Source of the DNA: Streptococcus mitis
GTDB taxonomy: Bacteria; Bacillota; Bacilli; Lactobacillales; Streptococcaceae
DNA length: 13,189 nt
Assembly (NCBI RefSeq): GCF_009496155.1
Contig: NZ_WIJP01000024.1
Coordinates: forward strand, 1 to 13,189
Reading direction: 5' to 3'
The notes under the pieces are model-generated. The model worked only from the letters and a program-made list of their open reading frames with translations, had not been told where the DNA came from and ran no database searches. How positions within the stretch are numbered: position 1 is the stretch's first letter; every line of letters starts with the position of its first letter. A program made the position numbers and the translations under genes. This document shows, one piece after another, positions 1 to 7,056 of this stretch.

Positions 1-45
1 GTGGTCAATATGAAACGAATTATGACCTTAATAAATACAAAATAA

Positions 46-94
46 CCGAGGAATTCGCTCAAATTGATGAGTGATTTCTCGGTTTTCATTTCTT
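46..94. terminator. Imperfect inverted repeat with T-rich flank
   Basis: The segment CCGAGGAATTCGCTCA (46-61) pairs imperfectly with TGAGTGATTTCTCGG (68-82), allowing G-T pairs and a bulge. TTTTCATTTCTTT follows on the plus strand, and an A-rich stretch lies on the other side. It could terminate transcription in either direction, or be the edge of the deleted insertion sequence next to it. The gene it would serve on the left is outside the window. Confidence 0.35.
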
Positions 95-126
95 TAAAAG
101 TAAGAGGCTTACTTTTTCAGTGGGCT

Positions 127-516
127 CTATTTAACATCCTTTTTTGTTTGGATAGAGGTTTCTGTATCCATGGGATTTCGAGGAATACAGATATCACTCC
201 CATCAGCAGCGAATATTGGAAAATCAGTATTAAGTGGAATAGGGGCTGTAAATTCTTTAAATAGGGCATAGAAAGCCTCAGGTTTTATCTGATAGCGTCT
301 TTGAACAAAGGCTGAATTTGAAACTGTCAGTCTGGCATCTAGTAATTCTTTTGACAAGGATTTCCCTCCCATTCCCAGAATTGTACGAATCATAGTTTCT
401 AGTGATAAACTTCTTTTACGAGTAAAGGCCTGTTCATCTTGTTTGACGAACACAACTTTTTGACCAATGATACTCTGAATACTCTTATCCAAGTGGGCTT
501 TTATCTGTTTTATCAT
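127..516 (-). pseudogene. IS4-type transposase, N-terminal remnant
   Basis: This reading frame encodes 129 residues that look like the start of an IS4-type DDE transposase. The stretch AADGSDICIPRNPMD (about 103-117) carries what I take to be the first catalytic Asp in the DGS motif (D105). The frame stops 21 residues later with no sign of the second Asp, the YREK-type region or the final Glu. Full-length relatives are usually 350-450 residues, so at least two thirds of the gene is missing and it cannot be active. The start is well supported, with AAGGAGG (minus strand, 530-524) eight bases before the ATG. The family call rests on motif recognition only. The remnant sits directly beyond the gat operon terminator and probably marks an old insertion at the 3' end of gatB. 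Confidence 0.65.
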
Positions 517-549
517 GGGAAATACCTCCTTAATTATAGTTTATCACAT

Positions 550-587
550 AAAAAAGAAACCCAAATACAGAATTGTATTTGAATTTC
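550..587 (-). terminator. Terminator of the gatCAB operon
   Basis: On the minus strand an 8-bp perfect stem (CAAATACA / TGTATTTG, 562-569 and 574-581) with a four-base loop is extended by GAAA/TTTC (556-559, 584-587). It is followed by a run of six T (555-550). It lies about 40 bp after the gatB stop codon, in the orientation expected for a rho-independent terminator. The stem is A/T-rich, so efficiency may be moderate. Confidence 0.65.
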
Positions 588-628
588 TTAACTTAATGAC
601 ATTGACCTCAGGGCTGGTTTTTTATATA

Positions 629-2071
629 TTAATCTTCTTTCAACTTCGCCAATTCTTGTGCAAGCAGTTTAAGGGCAACTTGTGGGTTGGCTTGGCCTTT
701 GGTTGCTTTCATAAGAAATCCTGTAAAGGCCTTATCAGCGTTACGTTTACCTGACTTGAAGTCGGCGACAGCGGCTTCGTTATCGGCAAAGACTTGGTGG
801 ATGATTGGAATCAAGACAGCTGGATCTGAGATTTGGATCATACCTGCTTTTTCCACATATTCACGCGCGCCACCGCCATTTTTAGCCAGGTGGACAAAGA
901 CTTTCTTGGCAATCTTAGATGAAATAGTACCGTCTTCGATGATGGCAATCATTTCAACCAAGTTTTCTGGTGTCAATTCGATTTGTTCCAGTGTCTTACC
1001 TTCGGCATTTAAGAACTGAGCAACCTCACCTTGGAGCCAGTTAGAAACTTGTTTGGCATCACCACCGAGGGCAACAGCTTTTTCAAAGAAGTCAGAAGTG
1101 ACTTTATTAGCAGTCAACTGGCTAGCATCGTAGTCTGACAAGCCAAGGTCAGATACATAACGTGCACGGCGTTCTTTTGGAAACTCTGGTAATTCAGTAC
1201 GCATTTCCTCAATCCACTCGTCTGAGATTTCAAAGAGAGGTAGGTCTGGTTCTGGGAAGTAGCGGTAGTCTGCAGCCCCTTCCTTGACACGCATGAGGAT
1301 GGTTGCTTTGTTAGCTTCATCGTAACGGCGTGTTTCTTGACGGATTTGACCCCCTGAGCGAAGGATTTCAGCTTGACGTTGGACTTCGTATTCAAGCCCC
1401 TTGCGAACATTTGAGAAGGAGTTGAGGTTCTTCAATTCAGTCTTGGTACCGAATTTCTCTTGACCATAAGGGCGAAGGGAGATATTGGCATCCACACGCA
1501 TCGAACCTTCTTCCATCTTAACGTCAGAAATACCTGCGTACTGGATAACTTCCTTGAGGGCTGTCAGATAAGCGTAGGCTTCTTCTGGCGAACGCATGTC
1601 GGCTTCAGATACAATCTCAATCAAAGGCACACCTTGACGGTTGAGGTCAACGTAAGAGTAACCATCTGTACCATGGGTATTTTTACCTGCATCTTCTTCC
1701 AAGTGGGCGCGTTCGATACCGATTTTCTTGATCGTACCGTCTTCTAGCTCGACTTCAATCCAGCCGTTATAACCGATTGGCTCATCAAACTGAGAAATTT
1801 GGTAGGCTTTGGGATTATCAGGATAGAAGTAGTTCTTGCGGTCAAAGTGCATCTTTTTGTGGATGTCCATATTGAGGGCAAGAGCAGCCTTGATACCAGC
1901 ATCAACTACCCCTTTATTTAGAACTGGCAGTACGCCTGGGAAAGACCAGTCAATGACGTTAGTGTTGGCATTTTGGTCATTTCCAAAGTGGGCAGAAGTA
2001 GGTGAGAAGATTTTTGAATTGGTGTTGAGCTCTACGTGGACTTCAAGTCCAATGACTGTTTCAAAGTTCAT
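629..2071 (-). CDS. gatB: Asp-tRNA(Asn)/Glu-tRNA(Gln) amidotransferase subunit B
   Basis: GatB binds the mischarged Glu-tRNA(Gln) or Asp-tRNA(Asn), activates the side-chain carboxylate with ATP, and receives ammonia from GatA to make the correct aminoacyl-tRNA in the cytoplasm. The 480-residue product is full length for the family. It shows the GatB signatures [11 protein letters not shown] near the N-terminus (7-17), [18 protein letters not shown] (77-94), [11 protein letters not shown] (120-130), [15 protein letters not shown] (142-156) and [20 protein letters not shown] (211-230). The C-terminal third matches the expected helical YqeY-like tRNA-binding tail. The ATG overlaps the gatA stop codon (TAATG), and GGAGGTGA precedes it within gatA, so translation is probably coupled to gatA. 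It is the last gene of the operon. No defects are visible. Confidence 0.97.
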   Translation of the reverse strand: MNFETVIGLEVHVELNTNSKIFSPTSAHFGNDQNANTNVIDWSFPGVLPVLNKGVVDAGIKAALALNMDIHKKMHFDRKNYFYPDNPKAYQISQFDEPIGYNGWIEVELEDGTIKKIGIERAHLEEDAGKNTHGTDGYSYVDLNRQGVPLIEIVSEADMRSPEEAYAYLTALKEVIQYAGISDVKMEEGSMRVDANISLRPYGQEKFGTKTELKNLNSFSNVRKGLEYEVQRQAEILRSGGQIRQETRRYDEANKATILMRVKEGAADYRYFPEPDLPLFEISDEWIEEMRTELPEFPKERRARYVSDLGLSDYDASQLTANKVTSDFFEKAVALGGDAKQVSNWLQGEVAQFLNAEGKTLEQIELTPENLVEMIAIIEDGTISSKIAKKVFVHLAKNGGGAREYVEKAGMIQISDPAVLIPIIHQVFADNEAAVADFKSGKRNADKAFTGFLMKATKGQANPQVALKLLAQELAKLKED

Positions 2072-3537
2072 TAGTTGTCACCTCCAAAAATCACGGGTTG
2101 TTGTTTGTGGTAGTCTGTTGTTGCTTCAAAAACAGCAGCAGCTTGGTAAATGGTTTCCTCAGAGTACTTAGGACCAATCAATTGGAGACCAACAGGTAGA
2201 CCTTGAGAGAAGCCAGCAGGAATCGAAATTCCTGGGAGACCAGCCAAGTTGACTGGAATGGTTAAAAGGTCAGCCAAGTACATGGCAACTGGATCATGGT
2301 TGAGAGAATCCAAGTCATAGGCAACACTTGGTGCAGTTGGCCCCAAAATCAGGTCATAATCCGCAAAGACTTTTTCGAAATCTTGGATGATGAGGGTACG
2401 GACCTGACCAGCCTTCTTGTAGTAGGCATCGTAGTAACCGGATGAAAGGCTGAAAGTACCTAGCATGATACGGCGTTTCACTTCTTCACCGAAACCTTGG
2501 CTACGGCTGTTTACATAGATTTCATCAAGATTAGTCGCATCCTCTGCGCGGTAGCCGTAACGGATACCGTCAAAACGTTGCAAGTTTGATGATGCTTCTG
2601 ATGACGCGATAATGTAGTAGACGGCAACACCGTATTTAGAGTGAGGCAGGCTGACTTCTTCAACAATAGCACCAAGTTTTTCAAAGTGTTTGGCCGCGTT
2701 CAAGATTGTTTCCTTAACCTCTGGGTCAATCCCTTCGCCAAGATATTCTTTAGGTAAAGCAATTTTCATGCCCTTGATGTCTTGACCAATTTTTGAAGTA
2801 AAGTCGGCAATGCGGACAGGGGCCGAAGTAGAGTCTTTGGCATCTTCGCTGGCAATAGCGTTGAGCAAGAGGGCATTTTCCTTAACAGTCGGAGCAAAAG
2901 GTCCGATCTGGTCTAGCGAGCTACCAAAGGCAATGAGACCGAAACGAGAAACTGTTCCGTAGGTTGGTTTGAGACCAACGATCCCGTTAAAGGCAGCTGG
3001 TTGGCGGATAGAACCACCAGTATCAGAACCAAGTGATAAGCGGACTTGTCCTGAGGCTACAGCTGCGGCCGAACCACTTGATGATCCACCAGGAACCTTG
3101 CTGTGGTCCCAAGCATTTTTAGTGGCACCGTAGTGTGAAGTTTCACCTGAACCACCCATGGCAAATTCGTCCATGTTGGTTTTCCCAACGACAATCATAC
3201 CTTTAGACTTTGCGTTGGAAACGGTTGTCGCGTCAAAGATTGGCTCATAGTTGTAGAGCATTTTTGAAGCAGCAGTTGTGAGAATACCGTCTGTAGAGAT
3301 ATTATCTTTGACAGCAAGTGGAATTCCTGAAAGGACGTTATCAGCGTCAATTCCAGCTTCATCAATGGCTTTAGCTTGAGCAAGAGCCTGCTCCTCGGCG
3401 ATGGTAACAAAAGCGTTAATAGCTGTCTCGCGAGACTTGATATCTTCAAGCGTTGCTTGGGTCAATTCAGTTGCAGAAATTTCCTTAGAAACAAGGAGAG
3501 TGTGCAAGTCTTCAATGGTTTTATTGTTAAAAGTCAT
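2071..3537 (-). CDS. gatA: Asp-tRNA(Asn)/Glu-tRNA(Gln) amidotransferase subunit A
   Basis: GatA is the glutaminase subunit: it hydrolyses glutamine and channels ammonia to GatB. The 488-residue protein belongs to the amidase-signature family. The Ser-cisSer-Lys triad is visible: K77 in AVKDN, S152 in [11 protein letters not shown], and the nucleophile S176 in [11 protein letters not shown]. These positions are each two lower than the numbering I recall for the S. aureus enzyme (79, 154, 178). Length and the family blocks [13 protein letters not shown] (118-130) and the C-terminal [10 protein letters not shown] region are normal. The ATG overlaps the gatC stop (TAATG) and the stop overlaps the gatB ATG, giving a tightly coupled operon that would make the three subunits in balanced amounts. 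No damage is seen. Confidence 0.97.
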   Translation of the reverse strand: MTFNNKTIEDLHTLLVSKEISATELTQATLEDIKSRETAINAFVTIAEEQALAQAKAIDEAGIDADNVLSGIPLAVKDNISTDGILTTAASKMLYNYEPIFDATTVSNAKSKGMIVVGKTNMDEFAMGGSGETSHYGATKNAWDHSKVPGGSSSGSAAAVASGQVRLSLGSDTGGSIRQPAAFNGIVGLKPTYGTVSRFGLIAFGSSLDQIGPFAPTVKENALLLNAIASEDAKDSTSAPVRIADFTSKIGQDIKGMKIALPKEYLGEGIDPEVKETILNAAKHFEKLGAIVEEVSLPHSKYGVAVYYIIASSEASSNLQRFDGIRYGYRAEDATNLDEIYVNSRSQGFGEEVKRRIMLGTFSLSSGYYDAYYKKAGQVRTLIIQDFEKVFADYDLILGPTAPSVAYDLDSLNHDPVAMYLADLLTIPVNLAGLPGISIPAGFSQGLPVGLQLIGPKYSEETIYQAAAVFEATTDYHKQQPVIFGGDN

Positions 3538-3839
3538 TAGGCATCTCCTCCATCGTCTAGGATAGCTGGTACCTTGATATAGTAGTTGTCTTTTTCAGGT
3601 ACGTTTTTAAACAAGCGATCACGGTCTGTTCCTTCTTCGGCCACATCAGGGCGGAGTACAGTCTTGCGGTCAGCCATAGTTGTAGTAGGTGCGACACCAG
3701 TTGTGTCAACTTCGCCCAGCAACTCAACCATGTCAACAATCTTAGACAAGGTGGTCGCAAAGGCAGCAGTTTCTTCTTCAGAGAATCTTAATTTTGAAAG
3801 ATTGGCAACGTGTGTTACCTCTTCTTGCGTAATTTTCAT
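3537..3839 (-). CDS. gatC: Asp-tRNA(Asn)/Glu-tRNA(Gln) amidotransferase subunit C
   Basis: GatC is the small subunit that wraps around the GatA-GatB interface and stabilises the complex. The 100-residue product has the usual layout: an N-terminal helix starting [20 protein letters not shown], a second amphipathic helix, then the extended segment [18 protein letters not shown], and a short C-terminal hook around [15 protein letters not shown]. The start is supported by AAAGGATGCAAG directly before the ATG. It is the first gene of the gatCAB operon, about 35 bases downstream of the predicted transcription start. Lacking a separate GlnRS is common in Gram-positive bacteria, so this operon is probably essential. 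Confidence 0.96.
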   Translation of the reverse strand: MKITQEEVTHVANLSKLRFSEEETAAFATTLSKIVDMVELLGEVDTTGVAPTTTMADRKTVLRPDVAEEGTDRDRLFKNVPEKDNYYIKVPAILDDGGDA

Positions 3840-3879
3840 CTTGCATCCTTTCGTGAAATGATGATTTTTAGTCTGTTCT

Positions 3880-3888
3880 ATTTTACCA
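3880..3888 (-). promoter_or_regulatory. gatCAB extended -10 promoter
   Basis: On the minus strand TGG-TAAAAT (3888-3880) forms an extended -10 element. The 17-bp-spaced -35 position reads CCCTTA, which is poor, so the TGn extension probably carries the promoter. It is the best candidate upstream of gatC, giving a start near 3873 and a short leader. Confidence 0.55.
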
Positions 3889-3972
3889 TATTTTCCTATA
3901 AATAAGGGAGGGAAAGCTGAAAAAAGACATCTGGCGAGTCGAGAAAGAGGTTTTTAAAAGAAACAAAAAATA

Positions 3973-4075
3973 CCCGTCCTAACTTTGACGAGTTAACGAA
4001 CTATTTTTTAGTTATGTAACTACAGTCACCGTCTTAAACGGCTTTGTAGGGTGTTGTTGACGCAACACCTTTTTC
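3973..4075 (+). terminator. Tandem small hairpins ending in a terminator-like hairpin
   Basis: Four small hairpins follow one another between gatC and prfC: CGTC/GACG (3975-3978, 3987-3990), AACTA/TAGTT (3999-4003, 4009-4013) inside GTTA/TAAC, CCGT/ACGG (4029-4032, 4038-4041), and GGTGTTG/CAACACC (4050-4056, 4063-4069). The last is followed by TTTTTC. Read on the plus strand the final one is a plausible rho-independent terminator, yet no clear plus-strand gene precedes it. The segment may be a small RNA, a leftover repeat element, or a transcription insulator ahead of the prfC promoter. I do not recognise it as a named RNA family. Confidence 0.45.
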
Positions 4076-4153
4076 TATATTCATTGTAGTATTTATTTTA
4101 AAAATTGCAAGGGGAATTGTTCTACTTTAGCAGTGTCTAACAGAAAATAGAAA

Positions 4154-4182
4154 TTGAAAAAAATGCTAAAATCCGATATAAT
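4154..4182 (+). promoter_or_regulatory. prfC promoter
   Basis: TTGAAA (4154-4159) and a perfect TATAAT (4177-4182) are separated by 17 bp, an almost consensus sigma70-type promoter. Transcription would begin near 4189, leaving an untranslated leader of about 83 bases before prfC. Confidence 0.85.
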
Positions 4183-4271
4183 GGAGTGTTGAAAGGAATG
4201 GTAAAATCCAATGTAAAAATCATTCTTAGTTATTGAAACAAGAAAAATAGAGAATCAAAGAAAGAGAACTT

Positions 4272-5816
4272 ATGAATATTCAAGAAGAAATTAAGAAACG
4301 TCGTACCTTTGCCATCATCTCCCACCCTGACGCGGGGAAAACAACCATTACTGAGCAGTTGCTCTACTTTGGGGGTGAGATTCGTGAGGCTGGTACGGTA
4401 AAAGGAAAGAAAACAGGAACTTTTGCCAAGTCTGACTGGATGGATATCGAGAAGCAACGTGGGATTTCGGTGACATCATCTGTTATGCAGTTTGACTACG
4501 ATGGCAAGCGCGTCAATATCCTCGATACGCCAGGGCACGAGGACTTCTCAGAAGATACCTATCGTACCTTGATGGCGGTGGATGCTGCGGTCATGGTCGT
4601 GGACTCTGCCAAGGGTATCGAGGCTCAGACTAAGAAATTATTTGAGGTTGTGAAACATCGTGGCATTCCAGTCTTTACCTTTATGAACAAGCTAGACCGT
4701 GACGGTCGTGAGCCACTAGACCTCTTGCAAGAGTTAGAAGAAGTCTTGGGCATTGCTAGCTACCCGATGAATTGGCCAATCGGGATGGGGAAAGCTTTTG
4801 AAGGGCTCTATGACCTCTATAACCAACGCTTGGAGCTCTATAAAGGGGATGAGCGCTTTGCTAGTCTAGAAGATGGGGACAAGCTTTTTGGTAGCAATCC
4901 TTTCTACGAACAAGTCAAGGATGATATTGAACTTTTAAATGAAGCTGGAAATGAGTTTTCAGAGGAAGCTATTCTTGCTGGAGAATTGACACCTGTCTTC
5001 TTTGGTTCGGCCCTCACAAACTTTGGTGTGCAGACCTTCCTTGAAACCTTCCTCAAGTTTGCTCCAGAACCACATGGACACAAGAAAACAGACGGTGAAA
5101 TTGTGGATCCTTACGACAAGGATTTTTCAGGATTTGTCTTTAAAATCCAAGCTAACATGGACCCTCGTCACCGTGACCGTATCGCCTTTGTCCGTATCGT
5201 ATCGGGTGAATTTGAGCGTGGCATGAGTGTCAACTTGCCTCGCACTGGTAAGGGTGCTAAACTATCTAATGTTACTCAGTTTATGGCGGAGAGTCGTGAG
5301 AATGTGACCAATGCCGTGGCAGGTGATATTATCGGTGTTTACGATACAGGCACTTATCAGGTTGGTGACACTTTGACGGTTGGGAAAAACAAGTTTGAAT
5401 TTGAACCACTGCCAACCTTTACCCCTGAAATTTTCATGAAAGTTTCCGCTAAGAATGTCATGAAGCAAAAATCCTTCCACAAGGGGATTGAGCAATTGGT
5501 GCAAGAGGGTGCTATTCAGCTTTATAAGAATTACCAAACAGGCGAGTACATGCTGGGAGCTGTGGGACAACTCCAGTTTGAAGTCTTCAAGCACCGTATG
5601 GAGGGCGAGTACAACGCAGAAGTTGTTATGAGCCCGATGGGTAAAAAGACTGTTCGTTGGATCAAGCCTGAGGACTTGGATGAACGGATGTCGTCAAGCC
5701 GCAATATCTTAGCAAAAGACCGTTTTGACCAGCCAGTCTTCCTCTTTGAAAATGACTTTGCCCTCCGTTGGTTTGCAGATAAGTATCCAGACGTAGAGTT
5801 GGAAGAGAAAATGTAA
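4272..5816 (+). CDS. prfC: Peptide chain release factor 3
   Basis: RF3 is a translational GTPase that removes RF1/RF2 from the ribosome after peptide release. The 514-residue protein has the full G domain: G1 HPDAGKTT (18-25), the G2 region RGISVTSS (63-70), G3 DTPGHED (85-91) and G4 NKLDRDG (139-145). The domain II beta barrel and C-terminal domain III follow. Length is typical for Gram-positive RF3 and no motif is damaged. The ATG has only a weak purine-rich ribosome site (AAAGAAAGAGAAC); I kept it because the protein begins [22 protein letters not shown], as RF3 proteins do. It is transcribed alone from the promoter at 4154-4182, divergent from gatCAB. The palindrome array begins eight bases after the stop. 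Confidence 0.96.
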   Translation: MNIQEEIKKRRTFAIISHPDAGKTTITEQLLYFGGEIREAGTVKGKKTGTFAKSDWMDIEKQRGISVTSSVMQFDYDGKRVNILDTPGHEDFSEDTYRTLMAVDAAVMVVDSAKGIEAQTKKLFEVVKHRGIPVFTFMNKLDRDGREPLDLLQELEEVLGIASYPMNWPIGMGKAFEGLYDLYNQRLELYKGDERFASLEDGDKLFGSNPFYEQVKDDIELLNEAGNEFSEEAILAGELTPVFFGSALTNFGVQTFLETFLKFAPEPHGHKKTDGEIVDPYDKDFSGFVFKIQANMDPRHRDRIAFVRIVSGEFERGMSVNLPRTGKGAKLSNVTQFMAESRENVTNAVAGDIIGVYDTGTYQVGDTLTVGKNKFEFEPLPTFTPEIFMKVSAKNVMKQKSFHKGIEQLVQEGAIQLYKNYQTGEYMLGAVGQLQFEVFKHRMEGEYNAEVVMSPMGKKTVRWIKPEDLDERMSSSRNILAKDRFDQPVFLFENDFALRWFADKYPDVELEEKM

Positions 5817-5823
5817 CTCAGTA

Positions 5824-5883
5824 CCAACAATTGGAACTAAAGTTCCTAATTGTTGGACGCTAGTCGCTATTTGGCGAACTAGC
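5824..5883 (+). terminator. Two long hairpins after prfC
   Basis: A 14-bp stem with a single bulged T (5824-5837 with 5843-5856; loop TAAA) lies eight bases past the prfC stop codon. A second stem, GCTAGTCGC with GCGAACTAGC (5859-5867, 5874-5883), follows at once. Neither is followed by a T run, so they are atypical terminators. They may instead cap the 3' end of the prfC transcript or belong to the repeat array that starts here. Confidence 0.55.
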
Positions 5884-6149
5884 TAACTGCCTTACTAACT
5901 ACGTTTGGCAAATAGAATCGATTTGCCAAACTCCGTGTCGTAGTGTAACAATCGGCTTACCTAAACGCTTCACTAGGAAAAATCCACGAATATTATCGAT
6001 TCGTGGATTTTTCCATCGTAACAGAAAGGAAGTAGTCTAGCGACCTAACTGCCTCACTAACTGAGTTTTACAAATGGAATTGATTTGCCAAACTTCGTGT
6101 CGTAGTTCAGTAAATTTATTTGATTGTGTAATAACATAAGTAACTAACG
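5879..6149 (+). repeat. Copy 1 of a ~271-bp duplicated block (units A-B-C)
   Basis: This block contains unit A (stem 5903-5913 with 5921-5931, plus outer arms ACTACG/CGTAGT and TTAC/GTAA), unit B (perfect 16-bp stem 5976-5991 with 5999-6014) and unit C (5'-half 6065-6075 with 6083-6093, two mismatches). It is repeated 368-369 bp downstream with roughly a dozen differences by eye. Confidence 0.9.
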
Positions 6150-6231
6150 CCAAGTTTCTATGGAACTTGGCTAGGCGCTCCACTAGTAAAGTTTCACGAA
6201 TAATATCGATTCGTAAAACTTTCCGTCGTAA
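6149..6231. repeat. Unit D and its leading hairpin, between the duplicated blocks
   Basis: A small hairpin, CCAAGTT-TCTATGG-AACTTGG inside CGC/GCG pairs (about 6149-6178), is followed by CTAGGCGCTCCACTAG and then unit D. Unit D has arms 6188-6201 and 6209-6222 that pair over 14 bp with one mismatch and the loop AATATCG. The right box CCGTCGTAA (6223-6231) closes it. This arrangement mirrors the hairpins at 5824-5883 that lead into unit A. Confidence 0.75.
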
Positions 6232-6246
6232 TTGGTAGTGAGTGGT

Positions 6247-6518
6247 CTAGCTAACTGCCTTACTAACTACGTTTGGCAAATAGAATCGATTTGCCAAACT
6301 CCGTGTCGTAGTGTAAAAAATAGCCTTACCTAAACGCTTCACTAGGAAAAATCCACGAATATTATCGATTCGTGGATTTTTACGTCGTAACAGAAAGGAA
6401 GTGGCCTAGCGACCTAACTGCCTCACTAACTGAGTTTTACAAATGGAATTGATTTGCTAAACTCCGTGTCGTAGTTCAGTAAATTTATTTGATTGTGTAA
6501 CAATCTAAGTAACTAACG
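6247..6518 (+). repeat. Copy 2 of the ~271-bp duplicated block (units A'-B'-C')
   Basis: Second copy of the block at 5879-6149. Unit A' has an unchanged 11-bp stem (6271-6281 with 6289-6299). Unit B' keeps a 14-bp stem (6347-6360 with 6368-6381) but has lost the last GG/CC pairs because ACG replaces CCA. Unit C' keeps the loop GGAATTG. The copy ends at TAACTAACG like copy 1. Confidence 0.9.
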
Positions 6519-6521
6519 AGC

Positions 6522-6680
6522 TTGAGAAAAAAGTTTTTGAAATCAAAAAAGCGTATAGTATCAGGTATCAAATCCTTTGGTGCTCTAAGCTTTTCTAATG
6601 ATATGAGACAGGCCGCAAAAAAGTCTGAAAAGCTCTCAGAATCGTTGTCTCAGCACCAAAAATACGTGAAATTTGCATAA
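6522..6680 (+). CDS. Possible small basic protein, or gene remnant
   Basis: A frame of 52 sense codons opens at TTG (6522) right after the palindrome array and ends at TAA (6678-6680). The peptide is rich in Lys and Ser, begins LRKKFLKSKKRIVSGIKS and ends LSQHQKYVKFA. No clear ribosome binding site precedes the TTG; the only ATG in frame would leave about 25 residues. A strong palindromic terminator 31 bases after the stop would suit a real gene. An alternative frame through the same DNA also stays open for about 26 codons, so this may be debris. I do not recognise it. Confidence 0.25.
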   Translation: MRKKFLKSKKRIVSGIKSFGALSFSNDMRQAAKKSEKLSESLSQHQKYVKFA

Positions 6681-6711
6681 TTAAAATAAATTTCAGGGGG
6701 AGTTATACAAA

Positions 6712-6737
6712 AAAACGACGATTTAAATCGTCGTTTT
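6712..6737. terminator. Perfect palindromic bidirectional terminator
   Basis: A 26-bp perfect palindrome with arms AAAACGACGATTT and AAATCGTCGTTTT sits between the possible small plus-strand ORF and the minus-strand membrane protein gene. It has an A run on one side and T on the other, so it can end transcription from both convergent directions. Confidence 0.85.
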
Positions 6738-6778
6738 ACTTAGATAAATATGCAATCTTTTTTTGAAAATACGTCTAT

Positions 6779-6976
6779 TTATTTTTTATTGTTTTTTATT
6801 GTAGAGCAGACCCAAGCGAATGAACATAGGTTGTAAAAAGCAAATGAAAAAACTGCGAGGATGATAGCTCCTGTATCTAAATAACCTCTTTCAAGACCGT
6901 TTTTCAACAACAACAAGCCTGTAGTTTCGATAACGATCAAATATAAAAATATATAAAAAATTTTCGCCTTAAGCAT
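6779..6976 (-). CDS. Small two-helix membrane protein, half-SMR-like; candidate immunity protein
   Basis: The 65-residue product has two predicted membrane helices (about 5-24 and 36-58), a short polar turn, and a basic C-terminal tail (KNNKK). The pattern E17-x-x-G20-x4-K25 and the aromatic-rich second helix resemble the first half of small multidrug resistance (EmrE-like) transporters, where E14, G17 and K22 are spaced identically. SMR proteins have four helices and about 105 residues, so this is half that size; no third or fourth helix is encoded after the stop. The start is the first ATG, with only a weak ribosome site (AAAGCGG). It has its own promoter and terminator and is divergent to the secreted bacteriocin-like gene at 7057. 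That layout and size fit an immunity or accessory membrane protein, which is an inference. Confidence 0.6.
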   Translation of the reverse strand: MLKAKIFYIFLYLIVIETTGLLLLKNGLERGYLDTGAIILAVFSFAFYNLCSFAWVCSTIKNNKK

Positions 6977-7006
6977 ATTGTTACCGCTTTCTTTTTATTT
7001 GGTTTT

Positions 7007-7035
7007 ATTGTATAACAAAAGTTGAAAAAAATCAA
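7007..7035 (-). promoter_or_regulatory. Promoter of the 65-residue membrane protein gene
   Basis: On the minus strand TTGATT (7035-7030) and TACAAT (7012-7007) are separated by 17 bp. The same DNA on the plus strand contains TATAAC (7011-7016), which could serve as a -10 for the divergent gene at 7057, though its -35 is weak. Overlapping divergent promoters would tie the two genes together. Confidence 0.6.
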
Positions 7036-7056
7036 AAATACAAAGGAGTTTCCGTT

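Larger units (their letters stand above)
5857..6518. repeat. Array of long-stem palindromic units
   Basis: This gene-free stretch is made of at least seven palindromic units. In each, two arms of 11-16 bp flank a seven-base loop closed by AAT/ATT: AGAATCG (5914-5920 and 6282-6288), ATTATCG (5992-5998 and 6361-6367), GGAATTG (6076-6082 and 6445-6451) and AATATCG (6202-6208). The loop fits NNNATYG in every case while the arms differ between unit types and still pair. A left box resembling CTAACTGCYTYACTAA and a right box resembling CRTCGTA recur around the units. No coding sequence is seen. I do not recognise a named repeat (it does not look like the BOX element I know). Possible roles are a REP-like or MITE-like mobile element, recombinase sites, or multiple bidirectional terminators. 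Confidence 0.85.

Noticed and set aside
533..538. TATAAT on the minus strand just before the transposase remnant
   Set aside because: A start from it would fall within the ribosome site of the transposase, and no matching -35 is seen; it is probably chance.
1114..1410. Minus-strand frame of 98 codons inside gatB
   Set aside because: Out-of-frame shadow of gatB, which is full length and conserved across this interval.
3917..3982. A CTG-initiated 21-codon frame ([20 protein letters not shown]...) after AAGGGAGGG
   Set aside because: The purine-rich stretch resembles a ribosome site, but CTG is a very rare start, the peptide is tiny, and no promoter on that strand is evident. It could be a gene tail, but support is too thin to annotate.
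5857..6518. CRISPR array
   Set aside because: The units are self-palindromic and lie in tandem with related sequence between them. There are no unique spacers of constant length and no cas genes in the window.
5857..6518. Integron attC array
   Set aside because: attC sites keep GTTRRRY-type ends around a variable centre and flank gene cassettes. Here the centre is conserved, there are no cassettes and no integrase in view.
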